The translations under genes were made by a program, and so were the position numbers. Below are positions 1 through 8,181 of a stretch of DNA of 54,531 nt, one piece after another (within the stretch, counting starts at the first letter, position 1; each line of letters starts with the position of its first letter). Below the pieces are notes generated by a model that did not search any database, had not been told where the DNA came from, and worked only from the letters and a program-made list of their open reading frames with translations. This DNA is from Prolixibacteraceae bacterium (GTDB lineage Bacteria; Bacteroidota; Bacteroidia; Bacteroidales; Prolixibacteraceae): the NCBI GenBank assembly GCA_021740385.1, contig JAIOZY010000037.1, positions 1 through 54,531 of the forward strand, given 5' to 3'.

Positions 1-240
1 TGTTTTGAAAAATGAACCCTGCGAGAATAGGATATCTGCAAAAAGAAGAGAAAAAACAACCACATAAAAACCTCATGGGTTAAACAAAAGAATTAAAGTC
101 TTCTGGAAAATTCGTATTTTTAGACGACTGAATAGTTACTAAATTTTATATCGCACTATTAATTGAGCAATAATTGAAATATTTGCTGATTTTGTTTTAG
201 TCTGATTAATTCATAAATACATACATCTTAGTGAAAATTA

Positions 241-300
241 GTGTCTTGGTGCCTTTGTGGCTAAAAAAAATTTGCCACTAAGCCTCTAGGACACAAAGGA
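241..300. repeat. imperfect inverted intergenic repeat (CACTAAG..CACAAAG type)
   Basis: The arms at 241-261 and 274-294 are imperfect reverse complements around an A/T-rich loop. The wording (gtgtcttggtgcctttgtgg and its complement-like partner) matches a short repeat that I recall from intergenic DNA of many environmental bacteria. It abuts directly on the gene relic at 300-473. No coding or promoter function is visible. Confidence 0.5.
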
Positions 301-473
301 AATACAAAGCTTATGAATTATGCAGGTTAGATGACTATACTTTTGAGGTAGGTGTAAAAAACAAACAGCAATCACAAATTGGGAAAGATGGAAAATCATA
401 TATTGTAAAAGATAATATTGAATACGGTTACCAGAATACAATACCCCTTTGGGCTTTTGGGTTATATTATTAG
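300..473 (+). pseudogene. C-terminal relic of an AAA ATPase of the ATP-binding/DUF4143 type
   Basis: The frame ending at the TAG at 471-473 reads DDYTFEVGVKNKQQSQIGKD, followed by a tail with VKDNIEYGYQNTIPLWAFG. This is the characteristic C-terminus of the large ATP-binding/DUF4143 family of Bacteroidota, where the usual text is a FEVGGKNK..QI block, then VKDDIE and IPLW.FG. Only about 55 codons remain; the frame is closed by a TAA at 279-281 within the adjoining repeat, and there is no start codon, Walker motif or nuclease part. The ATPase was probably lost by deletion, with the repeat at the break. Family assignment is from memory of the tail motif. Confidence 0.6.
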
Positions 474-507
474 ATAAAGCCAGATTAATAAATGTAATTT
501 GTTTCCG

Positions 508-1608
508 ATGAATTCTGAACGTAAAACTTCCAAACGATTATTATCGCTCGATGCCCTGCGCGGGTTTACCATTGCCGGTATGATACTGGTGAATGTACCC
601 GGTTCGTGGAACCATGTTTACCCGTTGTTGCGCCATGCCAAATTTAACGGGCTTACCCTGGCCGACCTGGTTTTCCCGTTTTTCCTTTTTATCGTGGGGG
701 CTTCCATTGTACTGGCACTTGGTAAAAGGCTCGGACAAAATGTGCCTAAACGGAAGATCGTCGGGAAAATCGTTTACCGCACAGTTTTGATATTTATTAT
801 CGGACTTTTCCTGAATTGGATGTCGGCTCACTTTACTTTTCCTTTGCGGGTAGCCGGCGTGTTACAGCGTATCGCGCTTTGTTATCTGGCGGGTTCTTTA
901 CTGTTCATTTATGCTTCGCAAACTGTGCAGATTATCATCGGGTTGGTGCTTTTGCTGGGGTATTGGATACTGACCATGTTTATACCTGTTCCCGGGCACG
1001 GTGTGGTTTTTTCGCCCGAAATGAACTGGACTGCCTGGGTAGATGGAAAGCTTTTACCGGGTTCAATGTATTTCGAAACCTGGGATCCCGAGGGAATTCT
1101 AAGCACGTTGCCAGCTATTGTTACTACTTTACTTGGAATGTGGGCAACACTGTTGGTCAAAAAATTTGAAAAGTATTTTCGGAAAAGCCTGGCACTGTTA
1201 ATTTTCGGTGGTGCATTGCTCATTGCAGGTTTGCTGCTTTCATCTTCTTTCCCGCTGAATAAAAACGTGTGGAGCAGTTCGTATGTACTGGTAACTGCCG
1301 GACTGGCATCAATGCTTTGGTCATTCATGATATATTTAATGGATCAAAAAGGATGGGTGCGATGGGCAAAACCCGGAATGGTGTTCGGGGCCAATGCCAT
1401 TACTGCATATATTTTACATTATCTGCTGTATTATCCTTTGGGATACATCAATTTTGGCAGCGGCTCGTTACAAAGCCATTTCATGGATGTTTTTTCGGGC
1501 TTTTTGCCCCAAAACCTGGCCTCGCTTTTATGGGCTGTGGTTTATGTTGTTGTTTGTTACATCCCGGTATGGTTAATGTACCGGAAGAAGGTGTTTGTTA
1601 AAATTTAG
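508..1608 (+). CDS. DUF5009/HGSNAT-like membrane acyltransferase (COG4299 type)
   Basis: A polytopic inner-membrane protein of about 366 residues, likely an acetyltransferase that moves an acyl group onto a sugar across the membrane. The N-terminus RLLSLDALRGFTIAGMILVN and the following LTLADLVFPFFLFIVGAS are the signature of the heparan-alpha-glucosaminide N-acetyltransferase/NagX-like group; roughly ten hydrophobic segments follow. The open frame begins at a TTG at 499, but the ATG at 508 lies directly before the conserved part and I prefer it. The next gene starts only three bases after the stop, so the two are probably cotranscribed. The substrate cannot be read from the sequence. Confidence 0.85.
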   Translation: MNSERKTSKRLLSLDALRGFTIAGMILVNVPGSWNHVYPLLRHAKFNGLTLADLVFPFFLFIVGASIVLALGKRLGQNVPKRKIVGKIVYRTVLIFIIGLFLNWMSAHFTFPLRVAGVLQRIALCYLAGSLLFIYASQTVQIIIGLVLLLGYWILTMFIPVPGHGVVFSPEMNWTAWVDGKLLPGSMYFETWDPEGILSTLPAIVTTLLGMWATLLVKKFEKYFRKSLALLIFGGALLIAGLLLSSSFPLNKNVWSSSYVLVTAGLASMLWSFMIYLMDQKGWVRWAKPGMVFGANAITAYILHYLLYYPLGYINFGSGSLQSHFMDVFSGFLPQNLASLLWAVVYVVVCYIPVWLMYRKKVFVKI

Positions 1609-1611
1609 CTT

Positions 1612-2484
1612 ATGGATGTGGAGGTTTATTACTTTACCGGCACGGGTAACTCGTTATATGTAGCCCGGAGCATTGCCGAAAAAATAAAAGGAACATTAAT
1701 ACCAATACCTAAGGTTATTAACCAAAGCAGAATTGAAACCACTGCTGATTGTATTGGCATTGTTTTTCCGGCATACCTGGCTCAGCATACCGGCGTTCCG
1801 GTTATGGTTGAAAATTTTGTCAGGAAGCTTGAAAAAATGGATTTCAAATATCTCTTTGCCGTTTGCACCTGTGGTGGATACGAAAATGTTAATGCCCTCC
1901 CAACATTGAAGAAGTTGGGACGAATTATAAAGCAGAAAGGCGGAAAACTTACGGCTGAATTTTCAGTAAGGCTTCCCATGAACAATTTGCAATATCCGCC
2001 TTACGTAAGTCACGACCATGATAAGATGTTTTCCGACAGCCGTGAAAAAATAGAGGACATTTGTGAGCGGATAAAGAGCAGAAAAAAGAATCGTCACAAA
2101 CTACTGAAAACAATACTGAACCTGATAATGACTCCATTGTACCTAATGTTGAAGGGCTTGTATGTAACGGATTTAAAGAAAAAAGCACATGTTGCCCCGG
2201 ATTCTTCACTCAGTTACAAAGAATTGGTTCACCTCTCCGACAACAGTATTTATTATACTGAAGCTTGTAACGGCTGTGGAACATGTATTAACGTTTGCCC
2301 GGCAGAAAACATTAAGCTTGAAAACGCAAAGCCGGTATGGCAAAACCGTTGCGAAATGTGTATGGCGTGTGCCGAGTGGTGTCCGCAACAGGCTGTAATA
2401 CATTGGAACCGCAAAGAAGGCATCAGGTATCGCCACCCGGAAGTTAAACTTTCAGATATGTTTATCAGAGAATTGAAAATGTAA
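1612..2484 (+). CDS. EFR1-family flavodoxin/ferredoxin fusion
   Basis: A cytoplasmic electron-transfer protein. The first about 160 residues are flavodoxin-like (YYFTGTGNSLYVAR is an FMN-phosphate loop). Near the C-terminus two cysteine clusters, CNGCGTCINVCP and CEMCMACAEWCP, would hold two [4Fe-4S] centres. This layout and the 290-residue length fit the EFR1 ferredoxin family of anaerobes. The ATG follows the acyltransferase stop by three bases, so they share an operon; a functional link between them is not obvious. The redox partner is unknown. Confidence 0.9.
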   Translation: MDVEVYYFTGTGNSLYVARSIAEKIKGTLIPIPKVINQSRIETTADCIGIVFPAYLAQHTGVPVMVENFVRKLEKMDFKYLFAVCTCGGYENVNALPTLKKLGRIIKQKGGKLTAEFSVRLPMNNLQYPPYVSHDHDKMFSDSREKIEDICERIKSRKKNRHKLLKTILNLIMTPLYLMLKGLYVTDLKKKAHVAPDSSLSYKELVHLSDNSIYYTEACNGCGTCINVCPAENIKLENAKPVWQNRCEMCMACAEWCPQQAVIHWNRKEGIRYRHPEVKLSDMFIRELKM

Positions 2485-2509
2485 CTATATATTAGTTGCA
2501 AAAAAATTG

Positions 2510-2517
2510 TATCTTTG
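2510..2517 (+). promoter_or_regulatory. Bacteroidota -7 box upstream of the hicA-like gene
   Basis: TATCTTTG matches the TAnnTTTG consensus of the Bacteroidota primary sigma factor exactly and lies 15 bases before the preferred ATG at 2532. A convincing -33 TTTG at standard spacing is not seen. It would give the toxin-antitoxin pair a very short leader. Confidence 0.5.
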
Positions 2518-2531
2518 CATTAAAAAAGCGG

Positions 2532-2774
2532 ATGACAAAAGCGGAAAAATTATTGACCCGTTTTCTATCAAGGCCTTCTGATTTTTCATATTCAGAATTG
2601 AAAACATTGATGGGTATATTGGGATATATTGAGGAACAGTGTAGTGGAGCAAGGGTTTGTTTTAAAACTAAAGATCATAAAATTAAACTTCATAAACCTC
2701 ATCCGGGTAATATATTGAAACACTATCAAATAAAATATATAATTGAAAAGTTAAAGGAGGAGAGGATAATATGA
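2532..2774 (+). CDS. HicA-like toxin (type II toxin-antitoxin)
   Basis: An 80-residue protein of the HicA/YcfA double-stranded-RNA-binding fold, expected to act as an mRNA interferase restrained by the downstream partner. What supports this is the small size, the order LMGILGYIEEQ, SGARVCF, KLHKPHPGN and an amphipathic C-terminal helix, plus the 4-base overlap with a HicB-like gene. In the related subgroup I recall, the loop reads GSRV; here it is GARV, so the conserved serine is replaced. The open frame extends up to a TTG at 2496, but that would overlap the promoter, so the ATG at 2532 is chosen. Confidence 0.75.
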   Translation: MTKAEKLLTRFLSRPSDFSYSELKTLMGILGYIEEQCSGARVCFKTKDHKIKLHKPHPGNILKHYQIKYIIEKLKEERII

Positions 2775-3106
2775 AAGATGTTCTAAAATATAAAGGATTT
2801 ATTGGGAGCGTACATTTCTCAGCAGAAGACGGCGTCTTCTTTGGGAAAATTGAAGGGATAAATGATTTGGTTACATTTGAAGGTAGTTCAGTAAAAGAAT
2901 TAACCGATGCTTTTCATTATGTTGTGGATGAACACATAAAGGATTGTGAAAAAGAAAATGTTGATGCCGGAAAGAGTTATAAAGGTAGCTTTAATATCCG
3001 CATCAGTCCTGAGCTACACCGGCGTATTGCAACTTCTGCAAAAACAAAAGGACTCTCCATCAATAAATACATTAATGAAGTGCTGTCGGAATATGTACAC
3101 CCTTAA
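2771..3106 (+). CDS. HicB-like antitoxin with ribbon-helix-helix tail
   Basis: A 111-residue antitoxin. The N-terminal 60 residues (KYKGFIGSVHFSAEDGVFFG, then GINDLVTFEGSSVKEL) form the HicB partial RNase-H-like fold that caps the toxin. The C-terminus (FNIRISPELHRRIATSAKTK, then LSINKYINEVL) is a ribbon-helix-helix DNA-binding domain that would bind the pair's own promoter. Start codon and toxin stop overlap as ATGA, implying translational coupling with toxin first, the usual hicAB order. Confidence 0.85.
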   Translation: MKDVLKYKGFIGSVHFSAEDGVFFGKIEGINDLVTFEGSSVKELTDAFHYVVDEHIKDCEKENVDAGKSYKGSFNIRISPELHRRIATSAKTKGLSINKYINEVLSEYVHP

Positions 3107-3127
3107 AGCCTTTTTTGCGTTGCGTAA

Positions 3128-4918
3128 TTACTGTGTCGAAACGTAAACCGGATTGACTTTGTTTTTATAGGTTTCAGGCATATCGGGAATCCCGTTCCCG
3201 TTGGTATCGTGAAACGATTTCAGGTAATAATACAACGCCAGCCACTCTTTGGCTTCCTGTATACCATCGGCGTAAGGGTCGGTATCGATGAGAAAATCGT
3301 TGTTCTCAATTACTTCACCCGCTGCATCCTTTGGTGTAACGTTAACAATTCCAAAACTCATTTTTTTAATTTCACCTATAAACCCAAGAATGTACTTGTT
3401 GGCTGCAAGGCAATACAGGGTTGTATCTTTTCTCGAAAAGTTTACTTTTTGATAACCGCTACTTTCATCTCCGATAATGATTTCTGATATTTTACGGAAT
3501 ATCCATTTGTCGGGGTTGTATATAACCTGCATGCCGCTAAAGAACAGGTAATAATCGTACATCGAAGGGTAAACCGTAAGGATCAGCTCCATCACTTTTT
3601 TAAGTTCGTTGCCGGTAATGTATATTTTACCAAGGGGCGAGCCGGGCATTTCTGTTTCACTCAGGCCAATAGGCATTATGTTGAATATGTCGTTGATGTT
3701 CTGTTTGCCATTATTGCCGGTTACAATTGAATGCCTGATTACCCCGTTGGCAACAATCGATATGTCAATATCCTGTTCGTAAATTTCGTTTAAATAATAA
3801 TAAACTGCATCGGAAACCAGCGGGCCTATATGGCTGACTTCGGGTTTGTTGGTGTTGTATGCAATTTTGTAGCTGGTTTCAAAAACCGGGCGGTCGTAGG
3901 TTGTGCCAAGGGGTTTTAGTAAATTTTCTTCAATCACTTTTGCTTTTTCGTCAATCTGTTGTTGTATGTTTTTATCTGCGGCAATGTTGTCGTCCATTTT
4001 TACAAGGGCGTAGTCTATTTGGGGTTTTTCTTTTCCTTTCATGAAAATTTCAACTTTTCCAACGTACGAACCGTGGGAACCGGTTTGTACAACAGGCGCG
4101 TTTTTCGTTATTATCGGTTCCGGAAGGTAGGTGTGGGTGTGGCCGCTTATCACGAGATCGATATCGGGCACGGCTTTTGCCAGATCAACGTCTTCGCCGT
4201 CCCATTCATCGTGCTTGTTTTTTTCAACTCCACTGTGCGACAGCGCAATAACGAAGTCAACGTTTTCGTCCTTTTTCAGCATACGGGCGGTTTTTCTTGC
4301 ACTTCGTTTAATGTTGCCTACCCTGACACCAAAATCTCCGGGGATTGAACCTTCAGCCCCTTCGCCAATCAATGCGATAAGCCCTATTTTCAGACCGTTT
4401 TTTTCTGTAACGGCATAGGGAAGTATGGTTTTTTCTTCGAAGAGCTGCAGCAGTTCATCATCATTCTTCTTTTTCGATGGAAGGTAATTTGAGCATAACA
4501 ACCGGGGAATTTCACCTTTTGCTTTTGAGTCGGTAATTATTTTTGCAAGCATGTTGGCGCCAAAGTCGAATTCGTGGTTCCCGATGGCCATGAATTCGTA
4601 GCCCATTTTCTTCATCAGGTTAAGCTGAAAGCCTCCATTTGTTTCAAGGGTTTGGAAAAGTGTTCCCATCAGGAAATCGCCGGCATCTACAACCAGCAGT
4701 TTGTCGCCGTATTTTTCTTTTTGGCTGTTTATGTAACCGGCAATTCGCGAAAAACCACCCAACGTCGGGTCCCGGTCGTTTTCAAGCGGTGTGTATTCCG
4801 ATTCGGGCGCCAGTCCGTTCAGGTGTGAATGCAAATCGTTAGTATGCAGTATAACAACATCCTGGGCTTGTACTGTTGATGTTAAAAGAAACAGCAATAC
4901 AAAAGGTAAATGTTTCAT
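3128..4918 (-). CDS. secreted 5'-nucleotidase / bifunctional metallophosphatase (UshA family)
   Basis: An exported enzyme that removes phosphate from nucleotides. The N-terminus from the ATG at 4918 is a signal peptide (MKHLPFVLLFLLTSTVQAQ); an ATG nine codons earlier would give a charged prefix and is less likely. The metallophosphatase domain shows ILHTNDLHSHLNG, VDAGDFLMGT, GNHEFDFG and SGHTHTYLP, the di-metal ligands in order. The second half (VVSNGVIRH-like VANGVIRHS, ITGNELKKVMEL) is the 5'-nucleotidase C-terminal substrate domain. About 596 residues, normal for the family. It is transcribed away from the gene at 5031. Confidence 0.92.
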   Translation of the reverse strand: MKHLPFVLLFLLTSTVQAQDVVILHTNDLHSHLNGLAPESEYTPLENDRDPTLGGFSRIAGYINSQKEKYGDKLLVVDAGDFLMGTLFQTLETNGGFQLNLMKKMGYEFMAIGNHEFDFGANMLAKIITDSKAKGEIPRLLCSNYLPSKKKNDDELLQLFEEKTILPYAVTEKNGLKIGLIALIGEGAEGSIPGDFGVRVGNIKRSARKTARMLKKDENVDFVIALSHSGVEKNKHDEWDGEDVDLAKAVPDIDLVISGHTHTYLPEPIITKNAPVVQTGSHGSYVGKVEIFMKGKEKPQIDYALVKMDDNIAADKNIQQQIDEKAKVIEENLLKPLGTTYDRPVFETSYKIAYNTNKPEVSHIGPLVSDAVYYYLNEIYEQDIDISIVANGVIRHSIVTGNNGKQNINDIFNIMPIGLSETEMPGSPLGKIYITGNELKKVMELILTVYPSMYDYYLFFSGMQVIYNPDKWIFRKISEIIIGDESSGYQKVNFSRKDTTLYCLAANKYILGFIGEIKKMSFGIVNVTPKDAAGEVIENNDFLIDTDPYADGIQEAKEWLALYYYLKSFHDTNGNGIPDMPETYKNKVNPVYVSTQ

Positions 4919-5030
4919 TTTATGTCTGTTTTTAAGTATGTGCAAATACTGATTTTTAATAATCAGTAAAACAAAATTATAATTCTAATTGTTTTAAATA
5001 GAAAATAATTGATAATAAAACATTAATAAT

Positions 5031-6044
5031 ATGGCTAATCTTGCTACATCGTACATGGGAATTCCCTTAAAGTCGCCGGTTATACTGGGGGCATCCAATT
5101 TGGTTGAAGATCAGGAATTAATTGGGAAAGCTGTAGATGCCGGTATTGGCGCTGTTGTTTATAAATCGCTTTTCGAAGAACAAGTACAGCTTGAGTCGCT
5201 TCAGCTTGACGAGGAGTTGCACGAATACGACTACCGGAATGCTGAAATGGAAAAAATCTTTCCTGAAATTGAACATGCCGGAGCCGAAGAGCATGTGTTA
5301 AAACTACAAAAGTTTAAAGAAAAAGTAAAGGTGCCGGTTATTGCCAGCCTGAATGCCATTTACAACGTTACATGGGTTGAATATACCCGGCAACTTGCAG
5401 AAGCAGGGGTTGACGGTCTTGAGCTCAACTTTTACCGTGTTCCGGTAACGGGCGAAGCCAACGGAAGCGAAATCGAAAACCATCAGTTGCACGTCTTGAA
5501 AGAGGTAAAGAAAGCTGTGAAAATTCCGGTTAGTGTAAAGCTGAGCCCTTTTTATTCCAACCCGTTGAATTTTATTGAAAAAATCGATAAAGCCGGTGCT
5601 GACGGCATTGTGCTTTTTAACCGCTTTTTTCAGCCCGACATTGATATCAACAAGGAGGAGTTCCATTTTCCCTGGGAGTTGACAAAAGAGGGTGAGTACA
5701 AAGAGACCTTACGGTATACCGGTTTGCTTTACGGTAATGTTAAGGCCGGTATTGCTGCAAATCGTGGAATCAAAACCGGTGAAGATGTCGTGAAAATGTT
5801 GCTTGCCGGTGCCGATGCCGTTCAGATGGTAAGTGCATTTTATGAAAACACCATGGACCACCTGAAAAAAGTATTGACAGATGTGGAAAAATGGATGGAC
5901 AAAAAAGGTTATTCAAAAGTCGAAGATTTTAAGGGAAAATTTTCACAGGCCAATACCACCGATGACTTCCCATACCGCCGGGCACAGTACGTTGATATTC
6001 TGAAAAATGCCGATGAGATTTTCAAGAAGTACCCGGTGAGGTAG
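5031..6044 (+). CDS. dihydroorotate dehydrogenase-like flavoprotein
   Basis: A 337-residue TIM-barrel FMN enzyme of the PyrD-like family. Visible are MGIPLKSPVILGASNLVED at the start, PVIASLNAIYNVTWVEYTRQ, GLELNFYRVP, VKLSPFYSNP and the phosphate-binding end GADAVQMVSAFYEN. The sequence belongs to the dihydroorotate-dehydrogenase-like group rather than typical PyrD, so a true role in pyrimidine synthesis is uncertain. The gene stands alone, divergent from the 5'-nucleotidase. Confidence 0.85.
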   Translation: MANLATSYMGIPLKSPVILGASNLVEDQELIGKAVDAGIGAVVYKSLFEEQVQLESLQLDEELHEYDYRNAEMEKIFPEIEHAGAEEHVLKLQKFKEKVKVPVIASLNAIYNVTWVEYTRQLAEAGVDGLELNFYRVPVTGEANGSEIENHQLHVLKEVKKAVKIPVSVKLSPFYSNPLNFIEKIDKAGADGIVLFNRFFQPDIDINKEEFHFPWELTKEGEYKETLRYTGLLYGNVKAGIAANRGIKTGEDVVKMLLAGADAVQMVSAFYENTMDHLKKVLTDVEKWMDKKGYSKVEDFKGKFSQANTTDDFPYRRAQYVDILKNADEIFKKYPVR

Positions 6045-6263
6045 GTGTAAATTATTTGGAGGGGATATTATCCATCTTTTTTCACTTTCATTAATATTTG
6101 ATTGTATGAATTTTTCTTTGAGTTGATATTTTAAAAATTCAAAGCGAAAGCCATGCAACAAATTCAAACGCATTTGCTTCAAAGTAGCTTCCTGCACAAT
6201 TAATTTTGTTTGTAAATTTATAGCTGTTAATAATAGTGATTGTAAAAAATTAAATCTATACGC

Positions 6264-8117
6264 ATGAAGTATCCAATGTCAGTTTTAACGAAGAAGCCAT
6301 TTTTTATCCTGTTGCTTCTATTTCTATTCAGCCAGGCATACTCGCAGTCTTCGGGCGGGCCTTACGGGCCGGTAAACAAAACCTGCGAAATACCGGATGA
6401 TGCCAAAACCGTGTATTATGTGTCTCCCGATGGGAAAGCTGAAAACAACGGGAAGGAACTAACGAAGCCCACAACCCTCGATCAGGCCATAACGAAAGTG
6501 GTTACCGGCGATGTTATCGTTTTGAGGGGCGGAACATACCGTACCGGTGACCTGCTTTTAAACCAGGGCATAACCATGCAACCCTACAAGGACGAAAATC
6601 CGGTTATAAAGGGCACGTATGTAGCCGAAAACTGGCGGAATATGCAGAATGGCCTTTGGTTTACCGAATGGGAACACCTTTTCCCGTCGGAGCCTGCCGG
6701 TTGGTGGCATTACGACCACAACATAAAACAGACCCCGCTTCACCGCTTTAACGACGACATGGTGTTTGTCGATGGAAAGTTCCTGCAGTCGACCGGCATG
6801 GAAAGCACGGTTGATGAAAACACGTTTTACATCGACTATGAACGCAAGCGGGTTTACATTGGCGTTGACCCGACCGATAAGCTGGTCGAAATCACTGCTT
6901 TCGACAACGCGCTTGTACGCACAATGAACGATTGTCACGGGAAGGAATCCGACGGCATTGGCCCAAAAATCAAAGGCATTACATTTACACAATATGCTTA
7001 CCGTGCATTGGAAATTGAGGGGAACGAACCCAATGGCCTGTCGGATGAAGCAAACCACGGCAAGGATGTGGTGGGCTCGTTGTTCGAAAACTGCACCATC
7101 TCTTTCTGCTCAAGGGTTGCCGGCTATTTCAGGGGCGACAATATGATTTTTCGAAATTGTAAAATTTCCGATACCAGCACCGAGGGGCTGTACATTATTG
7201 CATCGAACGATGTATTGCTCGAGCGGAACATCATTGCCCGCAACAACATCGAAAATATAACCGGCTATTTTCCGGCTGCGGTAAAAATTTTCAACCAGTG
7301 TTACCGTACCGTTTGCAACGACAACCTGGTAATCGATCATCCCAATTCGAACGGGATTTGGTACGATGTAGGCAATGTCGATGGCGTGTTTATCAATAAC
7401 CGGATTCAGAACGTGGGGAGACTTGATTTTGATATTGCCACCAATAGGCTTTGGCCGAGCCAGAATGGATTCTTTTTCGAAATATCGAAAGGGGTAACCT
7501 GTGCCGGAAACGTTTTTGTAAACTGCGACCACGGTATGATGATACTGAACAGTTGCGATGCTAAAATATACAACAACACATTTTACAACAGCATTGCCTG
7601 CATTGGCCGCGACGGGCGCAGTGCCGAGGGGGACCATTTTGGCTGGCACCCCAGTACCGGCCCCGGTGTTGAAGAGCGGGTAGGGCATGTATTTGTAAAC
7701 AACCTGCTGGTTGGCAATGAACAGTTTGATCGTCCTTTACTGTTTGTGTGGCAGCCCGATTTCCTTTGCGAACGCTTACCCGGTTCTCCTATGGAAACGC
7801 TTGATAACAACGTGTTTTTCAAACAGGAAAATGCACCGGAAGCGCCGCTGATTTTGTGGAGCCCGGTAAAAGGTGAACAGTGCCAGCTTATGGCAAACGA
7901 CATTTCCGAATTGCAAAATTTTTACCCCGGATATAACCGCAACGGGGCTTCTTTATCGGATGTTTACCTGCCGTTTATGAGTACCGATGTTCAGAACTTC
8001 AGGTTGGCCAATCCCGATTTTTATGTCCGGTATGCAACATCACTGCCCCAAAATATATCGGAATTATTGAAGTTACCACGAAAAGCAAAGCCGTTTATAG
8101 GTGCTTACAGCGAATAG
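6264..8117 (+). CDS. secreted right-handed parallel beta-helix protein (possible polysaccharide lyase)
   Basis: An exported 617-residue protein with an N-terminal signal peptide (FFILLLLFLFSQAYSQ). The mature start YYVSPDGKAENNGKEL..PTTLDQAI followed by VLRGGTYRTGDL is the usual opening of PL6/alginate-lyase-like and other beta-helix carbohydrate enzymes. Repeating strands with N-rich turns (LLERNIIARNNIEN, VFINNRIQNVG, AKIYNNTFYNS) form the helix over residues 190-520. No catalytic pair can be assigned by eye, so the lyase role is an inference. A strong terminator follows. Confidence 0.8.
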   Translation: MKYPMSVLTKKPFFILLLLFLFSQAYSQSSGGPYGPVNKTCEIPDDAKTVYYVSPDGKAENNGKELTKPTTLDQAITKVVTGDVIVLRGGTYRTGDLLLNQGITMQPYKDENPVIKGTYVAENWRNMQNGLWFTEWEHLFPSEPAGWWHYDHNIKQTPLHRFNDDMVFVDGKFLQSTGMESTVDENTFYIDYERKRVYIGVDPTDKLVEITAFDNALVRTMNDCHGKESDGIGPKIKGITFTQYAYRALEIEGNEPNGLSDEANHGKDVVGSLFENCTISFCSRVAGYFRGDNMIFRNCKISDTSTEGLYIIASNDVLLERNIIARNNIENITGYFPAAVKIFNQCYRTVCNDNLVIDHPNSNGIWYDVGNVDGVFINNRIQNVGRLDFDIATNRLWPSQNGFFFEISKGVTCAGNVFVNCDHGMMILNSCDAKIYNNTFYNSIACIGRDGRSAEGDHFGWHPSTGPGVEERVGHVFVNNLLVGNEQFDRPLLFVWQPDFLCERLPGSPMETLDNNVFFKQENAPEAPLILWSPVKGEQCQLMANDISELQNFYPGYNRNGASLSDVYLPFMSTDVQNFRLANPDFYVRYATSLPQNISELLKLPRKAKPFIGAYSE

Positions 8118-8143
8118 AAAAAGAGTTATTAGGTTAATTAATG

Positions 8144-8177
8144 AACACCTTCCCTGTAATTGGGAAGGTGTTTTTTT
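8144..8177 (+). terminator. Rho-independent terminator of the beta-helix gene
   Basis: An 11-bp perfect stem, aacaccttccc (8144-8154) with gggaaggtgtt (8162-8172), a 7-base loop and a run of T to 8177. It lies 27 bases after the stop of the plus-strand gene. The opposite strand has no T tract, so the converging nuclease gene is probably not ended by it. Confidence 0.9.
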
Positions 8178-8181
8178 ACGG

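Noticed and set aside
6045-6263. 84-codon minus-strand frame between the DHODH-like and beta-helix genes
   Set aside because: It begins in A/T-rich non-coding DNA, ends inside the DHODH-like gene, and shows no domain or coding pattern.
7110-7688. 192-codon open frame antisense to the beta-helix gene
   Set aside because: The plus-strand frame has a signal peptide and repeating beta-helix strands; the antisense one has neither.
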